Source: an uncultured Clostridia bacterium
GTDB taxonomy: Bacteria > Bacillota > Clostridia > TANB77 > CAG-508
NCBI GenBank assembly: GCA_904387305.1
Contig: CAJFLB010000007.1
Location: forward strand, 1 to 47,871
DNA length: 47,871 nucleotides
Direction of reading: 5' to 3'
The position numbers were made by a program, and so were the translations under genes. Numbering within the stretch: position 1 is the first letter of the stretch; the number at the start of each line of letters is the position of its first letter. A model generated the notes under the pieces. The model searched no databases. It was given only the letters and a program-made list of their open reading frames with translations, and was not told the DNA's origin. Positions 26,601 through 35,375 of the stretch are shown here, one piece after another.

Positions 26601-28178
26601 ATGAAATCTAATATTTTTAAATATATATTTATTATATTTGTCATTATTATTGTTGTTGTTGCATTTTTTGTTATAAGGAATAATGAAAGCGAACAAGAAA
26701 CACAAGAAGAAGTCACAAGCACAGAAAAGGAGATAGTTAGACAAATTCGATTAGGAGTTGCACAATGTGATACTTTAAACCCATTGTTAACTACAAATAA
26801 AAATGTTCAAGATATCACCAAATTAATTTATGAACCTTTAGTAGATATATCATCAGATTATAAAGCAATACCAGCTTTAGCAACAGAATGGGCAAAACAA
26901 GATGCAACCACATATATTATTAAATTAAGAGAAAATGTGAAGTGGTCGAATGGAGATAGATTTACATCAATAGATGTTCAATTTACATATGATAAATTAA
27001 AAGAAAATTCTTCTATATATTCAAGTAACCTACAACATGTTACAATGCTAGAAATAGTAGATGATTATACAATAAAAATGTATTTAGATCAAGAAGTTCC
27101 ATTTTTTGAATATTATTTAACATTTCCTATATTATCTAAAACATTTTATGACACACAAGATTATTATAATGCAGGAATAGTACCAGTTGGAACGGGAAAA
27201 TATAAAGTGGAAAATGTGCAAGAAAATTATATAACCTTAAAACGAAATACAAATTGGTGGGACAGAAATACAGAATTATCACTAGAAGAAATTACAGTTA
27301 ATGTATATGATTCAGTAGGAGAGTTATACAATGCATTTAAATTGGGAAATGTAGATATGGTTAATACCAATAATATGAATATACAGGACTATATTGGAAC
27401 AATGGGATATAGTACAAAAGAAATAAAAGGCAGAGAACATGATTTTCTAGTGTTAAATACACAAAATACCTTATTAGCTAATCAAGAAGTAAGAAGAGCA
27501 ATATCTTATTCAATAGATAGAAATAATATTGTATCAGAAGTTTTCCAAAATAAATATTATACTTCAAGTTTTCCGCTAGATTTTGGTTCATGGCTATATC
27601 AAGAACAAGATGGAAGCTCTGGATATAATCCCGAACAAGCAAATCAAATACTATCAGAAAATGGTTGGAGTTATAGAAATAATTCTTGGCAAAAAACTAT
27701 AAATAGAAGAACGCAAAGAATTGAACTAAATCTTATTGTAAAAGCATCCAATAGTACGCAAATATCTGTAGCAGAAAATATAAAAACACAATTAGCAAAT
27801 CAAGGAATTAGAATCAATATTCAACAATATTCTGATGAGCAATATAATCTTGCAATACAAAATAAGTCTTATGATATGATTTTATGTGGTATGAATTTAT
27901 CGCCAAATCCGGACATGTCGTTATTTTTTGGAGAAGGTAATTTAGCAAATTATACAAATGAAGAAGTTACGAATTTAATGAATGAAGTAAAAAATACAAA
28001 TGATGAAGAAATCATAAAAAATGATTATACAAGACTTGCAGAAATTTATAAAACAGATATACCATATATTAGTTTATATACTAATAAACATACAATAGCA
28101 TATAATACAGAATTGGTTGGAGAAATTAATTCGAATTGGTTTAATCCATTTTGCGGAATAGAAACATGGTATAGATAA
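26601..28178 (+). CDS. Orphan peptide-type ABC transporter substrate-binding protein (family 5)
   Basis: The 525 residues have an N-terminal membrane anchor (about 5-25, no lipobox Cys) and a family 5 solute-binding domain typical of OppA/DppA: CDTLNPLLTTNKNVQDITKLIYEPLV, LRENVKWSNGDRFTSIDVQFTYDKL, VGTGKYKVENVQENYITLKRN, RRAISYSIDRNNIV. It binds oligopeptides or related ligands outside the membrane. No permease or ATPase gene is adjacent, so it must share a transporter encoded elsewhere or act as a sensor. RBS AGAGGTGA precedes the ATG. Confidence 0.87.
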   Translation: MKSNIFKYIFIIFVIIIVVVAFFVIRNNESEQETQEEVTSTEKEIVRQIRLGVAQCDTLNPLLTTNKNVQDITKLIYEPLVDISSDYKAIPALATEWAKQDATTYIIKLRENVKWSNGDRFTSIDVQFTYDKLKENSSIYSSNLQHVTMLEIVDDYTIKMYLDQEVPFFEYYLTFPILSKTFYDTQDYYNAGIVPVGTGKYKVENVQENYITLKRNTNWWDRNTELSLEEITVNVYDSVGELYNAFKLGNVDMVNTNNMNIQDYIGTMGYSTKEIKGREHDFLVLNTQNTLLANQEVRRAISYSIDRNNIVSEVFQNKYYTSSFPLDFGSWLYQEQDGSSGYNPEQANQILSENGWSYRNNSWQKTINRRTQRIELNLIVKASNSTQISVAENIKTQLANQGIRINIQQYSDEQYNLAIQNKSYDMILCGMNLSPNPDMSLFFGEGNLANYTNEEVTNLMNEVKNTNDEEIIKNDYTRLAEIYKTDIPYISLYTNKHTIAYNTELVGEINSNWFNPFCGIETWYR

Positions 28179-28191
28179 GATTTTTTTACAG

Positions 28192-28227
28192 TTCAGACTA
28201 AATAATAAAAATATTGTTTAGTCTGAA
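28192..28227. terminator. Hairpin after the peptide-binding protein gene
   Basis: TTCAGACTAAA (28192-28202) pairs with TTTAGTCTGAA (28217-28227) around an AT-rich loop. There is no T run after the stem; a T run lies before it. Confidence 0.5.
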
Positions 28228-28273
28228 TAGTAGAGATTTCTTAGTTAATAAATAAAAAAAATTAAAATAAGTA

Positions 28274-28301
28274 TTGACAAAACAAATTTTTGATATATAA
28301 T
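28274..28301 (+). promoter_or_regulatory. Sigma-A promoter of recA
   Basis: TTGACA (28274-28279), a 16-base spacer and TATAAT (28296-28301), about 43 bases before the recA start. No good LexA box was seen nearby. Confidence 0.8.
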
Positions 28302-28343
28302 AACAATATCAAACAAAAGTTCAAAGAAATGAGGAGGAAAATT

Positions 28344-29396
28344 ATGAGTGAGAATGCAGAAAAAAAGAAGGCATTAGAAGCAGCAATGAGTCAAATAGAA
28401 AAACAATTTGGTAAAGGTTCTGTTATGAAATTAGGAGAATTTAAAGCAATGGAAATAGAGGCAATTCCAACAGGTGCTTTAAGCTTAGACATTGCACTAG
28501 GAATAGGTGGAGTACCTAGAGGAAGAATTATAGAAGTATTTGGACCAGAATCTTCAGGTAAAACAACATTGGCATTACATATCATTGCAGAAGCACAAAA
28601 AATAGGAGGAGAAGCAGCATTTATTGATGCAGAACATGCTTTAGATCCAGTTTATGCAAAAAAATTAGGTGTAGATATAGATAATTTAATTGTATCTCAA
28701 CCAGATACAGGAGAACAAGCATTGGAAATAACAGAAAGCTTGGTTAGAAGTGGAGCATTAGATGTTATTGTAGTGGACTCAGTAGCAGCATTGGTTCCAA
28801 AAGCTGAAATAGATGGTGACATGGGAGATTCACACATGGGATTACAAGCAAGACTTATGTCACAGGCATTAAGAAAATTAGCAGGAGCAATTAATAAATC
28901 TAAAACAGTGTTAATCTTTATTAACCAATTAAGAGAAAAAATTGGTGTTATGTTTGGAAATCCAGAAACAACAACAGGTGGTAGAGCATTAAAATTTTAT
29001 GCATCAGTTAGAATGGATATTAGAAAAATAGAAAATATTAAACAAGATGGAGAAGTAAAAGGAAATAGAGTAAGAGTAAAAGTAATAAAAAATAAAGTGG
29101 CACCGCCATTTAGAGAAGCAGAATTTGACATTATCTATGGAGAAGGAATTTCAAAAGAAGGTAATATTCTAGATATGGCTGTTAACTTAGATATTGTAGA
29201 AAAAGCAGGTTCTTGGTTTAGCTATAATGGAGAAAGAATTGGACAAGGAAGAGAAAATGTTAAGAAATACTTAAAAGAGAATCCAAAGATGTTAGAAGAA
29301 ATAGAAGAAAAAGTAAGAGAAGACTTTGAAAAAGTATTTGAAGAAAGCTTAGGAGAAGAAATACCAGAAATTGACATGGATGATGATGATGAATAA
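28344..29396 (+). CDS. recA: Recombinase RecA
   Basis: Strand-exchange protein and SOS co-protease. The 350 residues contain Walker [10 protein letters not shown], the [19 protein letters not shown] segment, loop L2 region ([15 protein letters not shown]), and an acidic tail ending in a run of Asp. The ATG at 28344 is used because GAGGAGG lies just before it and the N-terminus [20 protein letters not shown] is typical. Upstream in-frame codons overlap the promoter. recX lies three genes downstream. Confidence 0.97.
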   Translation: MSENAEKKKALEAAMSQIEKQFGKGSVMKLGEFKAMEIEAIPTGALSLDIALGIGGVPRGRIIEVFGPESSGKTTLALHIIAEAQKIGGEAAFIDAEHALDPVYAKKLGVDIDNLIVSQPDTGEQALEITESLVRSGALDVIVVDSVAALVPKAEIDGDMGDSHMGLQARLMSQALRKLAGAINKSKTVLIFINQLREKIGVMFGNPETTTGGRALKFYASVRMDIRKIENIKQDGEVKGNRVRVKVIKNKVAPPFREAEFDIIYGEGISKEGNILDMAVNLDIVEKAGSWFSYNGERIGQGRENVKKYLKENPKMLEEIEEKVREDFEKVFEESLGEEIPEIDMDDDDE

Positions 29397-29406
29397 AAAA
29401 TTATAG

Positions 29407-29434
29407 AAGGGGATACAAAAGTATCTCCTTTTAT
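29407..29434 (+). terminator. Intrinsic terminator after recA
   Basis: AAGGGGATAC (29407-29416) pairs with 29421-29430 (one G-T) around AAAA and is followed by TTATT. Confidence 0.75.
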
Positions 29435-29494
29435 TGATATTTTAAAATCTTTATAGTAAAATAGAAGGAAAGCATGCTATATAGGAGAATAAAG

Positions 29495-29966
29495 ATGAAA
29501 GAAAGATATAGAACTTTATCAGCTGTTATGCTAATGTTGATTAGAGAAAACAATGGAAAAGAAGAAATTTTATTGCAGAAAAGAAAAAATACAGGATATA
29601 TGGATGGGTATTGGGACTGTTCAGCATCTCGGACATGTTGAAAATATGGAGAATATGAGAATGGCAATGAAAAGAGAGGCAAAAGAAGAATTATGTATTG
29701 ATATTGATATCAAGGATTTGCAATTTGTTTCATTAATTCATAAAATCAATGGAATTGATACAATTTATTATAATGGGTATTTTAAAGCAAAAAAATGGAA
29801 GGGGGAACCAAAAATTGGAGAACCTAACAAGAATGAGGAGATAAAATGGTTTGACATTGATAACATTCCAGATAATTTAGTAGATGATAGAAAAGAAGCT
29901 ATAAAGAACTATATAGAAAAAATATCATATAGTGAATTTGGTTGGGATAAAAGAAAACAAGGGTAA
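29495..29966 (+). CDS. Nudix hydrolase, split by a +1 shift at an in-frame CGG codon
   Basis: Nudix enzymes hydrolyse nucleoside diphosphates linked to other groups. Frame 1 starts at ATG 29495 (RBS TAGGAGAA) and encodes SAVMLMLIRENN, LLQKRKNTGYMDGYWDCSAS, then reads CGG-ACA-TGT-TGA and stops at 29641. Skipping one base at the CGG (29630-29632) continues in the +1 frame as GHVENMENMRMAMKREAKEEL, the Nudix box (GX5EX7REUXEE). The joined product would be 156 residues, normal for the family, and the join falls exactly where the conserved SGHVE of the family is expected. Either the gene is recoded at CGG, or it is a fresh pseudogene, or the extra base is an error. Compare spoIID at 36117. Confidence 0.8.
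29630..29632 (+). other. +1 frameshift site at CGG (Nudix gene)
   Basis: TCT-CGG-ACA in the zero frame; the family sequence resumes if C is skipped and GGA (Gly, first residue of the Nudix box) is read. The zero-frame stop TGA is two codons further on. Confidence 0.7.
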
Positions 29967-29977
29967 AGGTGAATAGT

Positions 29978-30826
29978 ATGATAAAACTACTAGCAAGTGA
30001 TTTAGATGGAACAATTGTATGTAATAATAAGATAACAGAAGATGACATGGAAGCAATTGAAAAATTAAAACACACAGATATTAAATTTGTAATTTGCACA
30101 GGAAAAACATATGCAATGACAAAAGATATATGTAATAAATTAGAGCCAGCATATGGGATTTTTGGAAATGGAACACAGATTATGAATATACAAACAGGAA
30201 AAGAAATTATTAGAAATACCATAACCAATATACAAGTAATGGATTGTTTAAAAATTGCCAATAAATATAACTTACATATACATATTTATACAGATCATAA
30301 AATCATTGCACAAGAAAAATTAAATTATATGGCTTATAGAAACTATATTTTATACAAAGATCAAGTAGAATTTGAAATAGTGGATTCTATAGAAAATTAT
30401 ATAAAAGAACAAAACCCCAATATATTGAAATTGATTCTATCAGGAGAAAAAGAGTTATTAAAAGTAAAAAATGAAATTGAATCAAAAGAAAAAGTAACTG
30501 CAATACGAATAAAGAAATGTGGTCAATATATAGATAAAGTTGTTGGCAAAGAATATGAATATTTAGATATTGTACCTAAGCATATAACAAAATATCAAGC
30601 TTTAATGCAATTAAGTATATATTTGGGGATACCAATGGAGCAAATTATGGCAATAGGAGATAATATCAATGATATAGAAATGATAAAACATGCAGGAATC
30701 GGAGTGGCAATAGGAGGCAGTTATAAAAGAGTACAAAATGTTGCTTCATATGTAACCAAAAACACGGTAAAAACAGGAGGATTTGCAGAAGCAGTAAATA
30801 AATTTATAAAAGAAAAAAAGGAGTAA
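29978..30826 (+). CDS. HAD-superfamily Cof-type phosphatase
   Basis: The 282 residues fit the Cof/YidA type of haloacid dehalogenase phosphatases: motif I ASDLDGTIV with nucleophile Asp, motif II ICTGKTYAM, a C2 cap, motif III Lys in VPKHITKYQAL and motif IV GDNINDIEMIKHAG. These act on small phosphorylated metabolites in the cytosol. The ATG at 29978 follows AAAGGTGA; a GTG three codons earlier is possible. It starts 11 bases after the Nudix gene and 2 bases before recX, so they are probably cotranscribed. Confidence 0.88.
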   Translation: MIKLLASDLDGTIVCNNKITEDDMEAIEKLKHTDIKFVICTGKTYAMTKDICNKLEPAYGIFGNGTQIMNIQTGKEIIRNTITNIQVMDCLKIANKYNLHIHIYTDHKIIAQEKLNYMAYRNYILYKDQVEFEIVDSIENYIKEQNPNILKLILSGEKELLKVKNEIESKEKVTAIRIKKCGQYIDKVVGKEYEYLDIVPKHITKYQALMQLSIYLGIPMEQIMAIGDNINDIEMIKHAGIGVAIGGSYKRVQNVASYVTKNTVKTGGFAEAVNKFIKEKKE

Positions 30827-30828
30827 AA

Positions 30829-31278
30829 ATGTATACAGTAGAAGAATTTGATAAAGAAAAAACGAAAGTATTAAAATATGTATTATATAAAAAAAGAAGT
30901 GAAAATGAAATTAGAAAAAAATTTGAAAAAGAAATAGAGGAAAATCTATTAGAAGATATTATTCAGTATTTAAAAGAAGCAAAGTATATAGATGATAAAG
31001 AATATATTAGAAAAACAATTAATAATTTTATAGCTTTAAAAAATTTATCTATACGAGAAATTGAATATAAGCTATATAGTAAAGGAATTAGAAAAGAAGA
31101 TATAGAAGACTATATTTGTGAGAACAAAGAAGAATTAAACCAATATGAAATAAAATCAGCTAGAAATATTGCAAATAAAAAAGCAACTTCATTAGAAATA
31201 GAGGAAATCAAACAATATCTAATGAAAAAGGGATATAAAAGAGAAAACATTACAATTGCACTAGAAGATATACAATAA
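30829..31278 (+). CDS. recX: Regulatory protein RecX
   Basis: RecX binds RecA filaments and modulates recombination. The 149 residues show the three-helix repeats of the family: ALKYVLYKKRSENEIRKKF-like first repeat, DIIQYLKEAKYIDDKEYIRKTINNF, and SIREIEYKLYSKGIRKEDIEDYI. It starts two bases after the HAD gene's stop with RBS AAGGAG inside that gene's end. It is separated from recA by the Nudix and HAD genes. Confidence 0.85.
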   Translation: MYTVEEFDKEKTKVLKYVLYKKRSENEIRKKFEKEIEENLLEDIIQYLKEAKYIDDKEYIRKTINNFIALKNLSIREIEYKLYSKGIRKEDIEDYICENKEELNQYEIKSARNIANKKATSLEIEEIKQYLMKKGYKRENITIALEDIQ

Positions 31279-31294
31279 AAAGAGGAGAGAGATA

Positions 31295-32044
31295 ATGTCA
31301 ATATTAACATTAGAAACAAAAAAATATGCTATTAAAATAGAAAACTTTGAAGGTCCTTTAGATTTATTATGTCATTTAATTGAAAAAAATAAAATGGATA
31401 TTTATGATATTCACTTAAATGAAATTACAGACCAATATATACAATATTTAAATCAAATGGAAAAAATGAACTTAGAAATTGCCAGTGAATTTGTGGTTAT
31501 GGCATCTACTTTACTATATCTAAAATCAAAGAATTTACTTCCAAAACAAGAAGAGGAAGAAGAAGAATTAACAGAAGAAGAATTAATTAGAAGAATTATT
31601 GAATACAAAAAGTTTAAAGAAATTAGTAAAGTATTGAAACAAAATTATATTCAAAATGGAAATCGATATTATAAAAATCAAGAAAATATTGAACTTCCAA
31701 AACAGAAATTAGAAAAAGATTATGATAATACTGTTATCCCAAATGTATATAGTGAGTTAATAGAAAGAAATCGTGTAAAAATCAACCAAAATGCCAAAAA
31801 TATTGAGAAAATTGCATTAGTAGAAAATTATACAGTTACTAGTAAGGTAAAAGAAATGTTTAAGGTATTAGTAAAACAAAAACGATTTGTGTTTAATAAA
31901 TTATTTTCATTAAATAAGCATAATAAACAAGAAGTAGTAACAGCATTTAGTGGCTTATTAGAAATGTCAAGAAGAAAAAAAGTAGAAACTAAACAAGAAG
32001 AATTATTTGGAGATATTACAGTAGAAAAAACAAAAAGAGCATAA
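31295..32044 (+). CDS. scpA: Segregation and condensation protein A
   Basis: Kleisin subunit bridging the SMC heads in the bacterial condensin. The 249 residues have the N-terminal helical domain (YAIKIENFEGPLDLLCHLIEKNKMDIYDI), the EFVVMASTLLYLKSKNLLP segment, an acidic linker and the C-terminal winged-helix part (VVTAFSGLLEMSRRKKV). The usual partner scpB is not next to it: only 72 bases separate scpA from ytfI. RBS GAGGAGAG precedes the ATG. Confidence 0.93.
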   Translation: MSILTLETKKYAIKIENFEGPLDLLCHLIEKNKMDIYDIHLNEITDQYIQYLNQMEKMNLEIASEFVVMASTLLYLKSKNLLPKQEEEEEELTEEELIRRIIEYKKFKEISKVLKQNYIQNGNRYYKNQENIELPKQKLEKDYDNTVIPNVYSELIERNRVKINQNAKNIEKIALVENYTVTSKVKEMFKVLVKQKRFVFNKLFSLNKHNKQEVVTAFSGLLEMSRRKKVETKQEELFGDITVEKTKRA

Positions 32045-32116
32045 TTTAATGATTATTGTTTAAATTACAAAAAAATGGAAAAACTAATTACAGAACTAAG
32101 AAGCAAGGTGATGTAA

Positions 32117-32719
32117 TTGGTTTTTCTTTTAATTTTATTAATATTTCTAGTTTTGGGGTTGGCTATTTTAACTTCTAAATTAGATATTAAAATCCTAAAT
32201 TTAATTATAAATTCACAAAATAAAAAGCATATAAATGATAGATATGAAATTATCATAAAATTAAAAATCTTTGGTACTATACCAATTATAAAGTTTACGC
32301 TAAACAAGAATAAAATAAGAAAAATACAACAATCATTGAATACGAAGGAAAAAGTAAAACAATTAGAAAAGGACATTATGCAAAACAAAAATGAACTTGA
32401 TGTGCAAATCATAAAAGGATTAAAAGAATTTAGTAAAGTCATTTATATAGAAAAATTGGATTTAGAAATAGAATTGGGAACAGAAGATGCATTTTTAACA
32501 TCTATGTTAGTTGCCATTTTTTCTAGTATATTATCCATTGGATTTTCAAGAATTCGTGTAAAAGAAAAAAATATTGCATATGAGATAGAGCCAGTTTATA
32601 GGAACCAAAATTCTATAAAATTTGAAATTTTTGCCATATTTCAAATAAAGGTGATACATATTATAGATACCATATATGTATTAAATAAAAAAAAGAGGGA
32701 GGAAAAATATTTTATATAA
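32117..32719 (+). CDS. ytfI: DUF2953 family membrane-associated protein (YtfI-like)
   Basis: The 200 residues start with a membrane segment and continue with the DUF2953 pattern (IIIKLKIFGTIPIIKFTL, LDLEIELGTEDAFLTSMLVAIFSSILSIGFSRI, FEIFAIFQIKVIHII). In Bacillus and Clostridia this gene normally lies immediately before ytfJ/gerW. The start is TTG at 32117, 6 bases after AAGGTG; the nearby ATG at 32111 meets a stop at once. Its last codons lie in one copy of a 50-base direct repeat whose other copy lies just before ytfJ. Function unknown, presumed sporulation related. Confidence 0.75.
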   Translation: MVFLLILLIFLVLGLAILTSKLDIKILNLIINSQNKKHINDRYEIIIKLKIFGTIPIIKFTLNKNKIRKIQQSLNTKEKVKQLEKDIMQNKNELDVQIIKGLKEFSKVIYIEKLDLEIELGTEDAFLTSMLVAIFSSILSIGFSRIRVKEKNIAYEIEPVYRNQNSIKFEIFAIFQIKVIHIIDTIYVLNKKKREEKYFI

Positions 32720-33241
32720 ATATCATCTGAACAGCAAACACAAATTATGAGTAGGTTTGTTCAATTAAAAAATATTTTTAGACAGGAGCGTACAAATGAA
32801 AAACAGCATTGATGATGAAGTAATAAAACAATATGGTAACACAGCTAAATCAATATTAAAGATATTATCAAGTGAAAAAAATCAAATAATGTCTGAAAAT
32901 GAAACAAAAGCATTTTCAGAAACATATGATATAATTATGAATATGAATTATAGTGTAAGAAAAAGAATACCAGATACTTTTATGGAAATGTTATTAAGAA
33001 AAAGAGATAAAAATTTAAATGTTAATATTGATTATAATAGAAATATCTTAGAACAAATAACAGACGAAACAAAAATTATTTTAGCTATAATTTATAAAAA
33101 ATATCTTTTGAATATGAATGAAAGTATAGTTAATGAAGATAAAAATATATTAATTTTCCAATTTTTAGGTATATTTTAATTTAAAACGATACATATTATA
33201 AATACCATATATGTATTAAATAAAAAAGGAGGAAGGAAAAA
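32653..33241. repeat. Direct repeat of about 50 bp flanking an inserted gene
   Basis: Copy 1 (about 32653-32708) covers the 3' end of ytfI; copy 2 (about 33188-33241) is the leader and RBS region of ytfJ. Both run GATACATATTATA-ATACCATATATGTATTAAATAAAA-GGAGGAA, with one substitution and small length changes. Between them is a 127-codon gene absent from the usual ytfI-ytfJ arrangement. Confidence 0.85.
32796..33179 (+). CDS. Small hypothetical protein, insert between ytfI and ytfJ
   Basis: The 127-residue cytosolic protein has no named function. It has the pattern of a small family common in Firmicutes: YDIIMNMNYSVRKRIPDTFMEMLLRKRDKN, then IDYNRNILEQITDETKIILAIIYKKYLL (IPxxF, DKN, LxEQ, ETxxILAxIYxxYL). 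RBS CAGGAG lies 8 bases before the ATG. It sits inside a direct repeat of the ytfI-ytfJ junction, so it probably arrived with, or by, that duplication. Confidence 0.65.
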   Translation: MKNSIDDEVIKQYGNTAKSILKILSSEKNQIMSENETKAFSETYDIIMNMNYSVRKRIPDTFMEMLLRKRDKNLNVNIDYNRNILEQITDETKIILAIIYKKYLLNMNESIVNEDKNILIFQFLGIF

Positions 33242-33243
33242 TC

Positions 33244-33858
33244 ATGAGCGAACATCCAATAGAAGGTCTTATGACTACAGCTATGAATAGTATCCAAGAT
33301 ATGATAGATGTGAACACAATCATAGGAGAACCAATTGAAACATCTAATAATATTGCAATCATTCCTATATCAAAAGTATCATTTGGATTTGCAGCAGGAG
33401 GGAGTGAATTTAAAGGAGAAACTGTTGATGAATATAGGAAAAGAGAAAAGGAAGAAGAGGTACAATACAGATTACCATTCGGAGGTGGTTCGGGTGCAGG
33501 GGTCACCATTAACCCAATTGCATTTTTAGTAATTCAAGGAGAAAATGTAAAACTAATGCCTGTTAATTACAGTTCATCAATAGACAAGCTTTTAGACTAT
33601 ATTCCAGATTTATTAGATAAAACGAATAATATGATTAACAAATGTATACAAAAGCCAAAAGATAAAGAAAAAACAAACGAAGAAATAAAAAATAAAGAAC
33701 AGAAAAAATCAGAAAAAGTAAAAATGGATAAAAATAGAATAGAAGAAGATATAGACGAAAGTAGATATATAAAAGAAAGAATAGAAAAAACAAAAAAACC
33801 AATAGAAGAAGAAATTACGTATGAGTATGAATATGATGAAACTTTAGATGATGAATAA
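33244..33858 (+). CDS. ytfJ: GerW-family sporulation protein (YtfJ)
   Basis: YtfJ/GerW is a spore protein required for germination responses in Bacillus. The 204 residues contain the family core (HPIEGLMTTAMNSIQDMIDVNTIIGEPI, IPISKVSFGFAAGGSEF, FGGGSGAGVTINPIAFLVI, then VKLMPV). The last 75 residues are a charged, Glu/Lys-rich extension ending in acidic residues, not part of the usual domain. RBS AGGAGGAAGGA precedes the ATG. Confidence 0.9.
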   Translation: MSEHPIEGLMTTAMNSIQDMIDVNTIIGEPIETSNNIAIIPISKVSFGFAAGGSEFKGETVDEYRKREKEEEVQYRLPFGGGSGAGVTINPIAFLVIQGENVKLMPVNYSSSIDKLLDYIPDLLDKTNNMINKCIQKPKDKEKTNEEIKNKEQKKSEKVKMDKNRIEEDIDESRYIKERIEKTKKPIEEEITYEYEYDETLDDE

Positions 33859-34333
33859 GGGATTTTGGGGACGGACTCAATTTTTCCTTTTTAGAAAATT
33901 ACGTACGAAAAAATATAGAATATAAAAAATGAAACGATTTTGCGTATCTGAATTTGAAACTAGAAATTCTTAAAGAAAAAATGAGGGATGTTCATGGGCA
34001 ATCAAGTGATATATTCATTTCTTATAAATGTCTCGGTTCAATACGTACTTTAGTCTTTCTAAATAAAAAATAAATGAGCCTCTCGCTACAAGAATTCGCG
34101 CTTCCTCATTTATTTTTTATTAAGAAAGATTACAAGTACTTCAATCACATTCGACATATTATGCGAAATGAATATATCACTTGATTGAGCCTGAATGAAG
34201 GAGGCTCATTTTTTTCTTTTAGAAATTCTGTGAAAATTTAGCTTATACAAAATCGTTTCATTTTTTATATTCTATATTTTTTTCTGTTTCTAAAATTAGA
34301 AAAAGGGAAAATTGAGTCCGTCCCCAAAATCCC
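33859..34333. repeat. Nested palindromic element, copy B, inside GGGGAC outer arms
   Basis: Outer arms begin right after the ytfJ stop (GGGATTTTGGGGACGGACTC) and end at 34333. A second pair lies about 33905-33930 and 34255-34280, and a third, CAATCAAGTGATATATTCAT, at about 34003-34023 and 34165-34187. The core is in reverse orientation relative to copy A: CTCGG (34032-34036), a 17-bp apical stem ending ATGAG, loop CCTCTCGCT...GCGCTTC, and CACATTCG (34146-34153). It occupies nearly the whole gap before spoIIAA. No gene seen. Confidence 0.8.
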
Positions 34334-34388
34334 GATTTCGATTGTCGAAAACTTCTTATAAAACGACAAAACTTCTTAAAATTTGCTC

Positions 34389-34417
34389 TTGGAAAATACT
34401 GGGAAAAAGAATATAAT
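34389..34417 (+). promoter_or_regulatory. Promoter upstream of spoIIAA
   Basis: TTGGAA (34389-34394), a 17-base spacer and TATAAT (34412-34417), 27 bases before the ATG. In Bacillus the spoIIA operon uses sigma-H; no convincing sigma-H match was seen, and this one looks sigma-A like. Confidence 0.6.
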
Positions 34418-34444
34418 ACAAGAAGAATTTTAAAGGAGGATATA

Positions 34445-34765
34445 ATGGAATCTAAATTTTATGAAGAGGACAAGTTATTGATTTTTAGAATCACGGATGA
34501 AATTGATGATTTTAGTGTTCAAAAGATAAGGAGGAGAGCAGATTATGACATTGAAAGATATATGCCTAGAAAAGTTATATTTGATTTTAATAGTGTTACA
34601 TTCATGGATAGCGCAGGGATAGGATTGGTTATTGGAAGGTATAAGTTTGCAAAAATGTTGGGAAGTACAGTAGAGCTTGCAAATTTAACAAGTAATATCA
34701 AAAAAATATTTGAAATGAGTGGGATTTTAAGATTAATACCAATTACGAATTTAGAAGTATCATAA
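34445..34765 (+). CDS. spoIIAA: Anti-sigma F factor antagonist SpoIIAA
   Basis: STAS-domain protein that, when unphosphorylated, binds SpoIIAB and frees sigma-F in the forespore. The 106 residues contain the phosphorylation site Ser56 in FMDSAGIGLVIGRYK. RBS AAAGGAGG precedes the ATG. First gene of spoIIAA-spoIIAB-sigF. Confidence 0.93.
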   Translation: MESKFYEEDKLLIFRITDEIDDFSVQKIRRRADYDIERYMPRKVIFDFNSVTFMDSAGIGLVIGRYKFAKMLGSTVELANLTSNIKKIFEMSGILRLIPITNLEVS

Positions 34766-34883
34766 ATATCAAATATATGATTAAGTATATGAGAATGTAT
34801 ATGGCAAAATATGAAATTAAAGAAAATAGGGATTTATAGGCATACCTCAAAAAAACCTAAATATATATTAAAAGGAAAAGAAA

Positions 34884-35366
34884 ATGAAAAGTGAAATTGA
34901 AAATGAAATGAAATTGGAATTTATCAGTAAATCTGCAAATGAAGCATTTGCGAGGATTACGGTAGCAGCATTTGCATCACAATTGGACCCAACAATTGAA
35001 GAATTAGCAGATATTAAAACAGCTGTATCAGAAGCAGTGACTAATTGTATTATTCATGGATATGATAAAAAACAGGGAATTGTGAAAATATTTGCGAGAT
35101 TAAAAGAAAATGAAATTTTAATAGAAATATCAGATAAAGGAAAAGGAATTGAAAACATTGATATAGCAAAAGAACCATTATATACCACAAAACCAAATTT
35201 GGAAAGATCGGGTATGGGATTTACCATTATGGAAAGTTTTATGGATGAAGTAGATGTAGAATCTGTTGTAGGTTTAGGAACGAAAGTAACGATGCGAAAG
35301 GTAATAAAAAATAAACTAGAAAATGAAGAATCTGAGGATGAGTTTGAAATGATTACAAAAGAATAG
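34884..35366 (+). CDS. spoIIAB: Anti-sigma F factor and kinase SpoIIAB
   Basis: GHKL-type serine kinase that holds sigma-F inactive and phosphorylates SpoIIAA. The 160 residues have the N-box [13 protein letters not shown]1 DKGKGIENI and G2 [14 protein letters not shown]. The C-terminus has an additional acidic stretch. It is separated from spoIIAA by 118 bases, where most genomes have little or no gap. RBS AAAAGGAAAAG precedes the ATG. Confidence 0.94.
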   Translation: MKSEIENEMKLEFISKSANEAFARITVAAFASQLDPTIEELADIKTAVSEAVTNCIIHGYDKKQGIVKIFARLKENEILIEISDKGKGIENIDIAKEPLYTTKPNLERSGMGFTIMESFMDEVDVESVVGLGTKVTMRKVIKNKLENEESEDEFEMITKE

Positions 35367-35375
35367 AGGTAAACT

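Noticed and set aside
28302..28343. LexA box at recA
   Set aside because: Only a lone GTTC half near 28320; no paired CGAAC-N4-GTTCG site.
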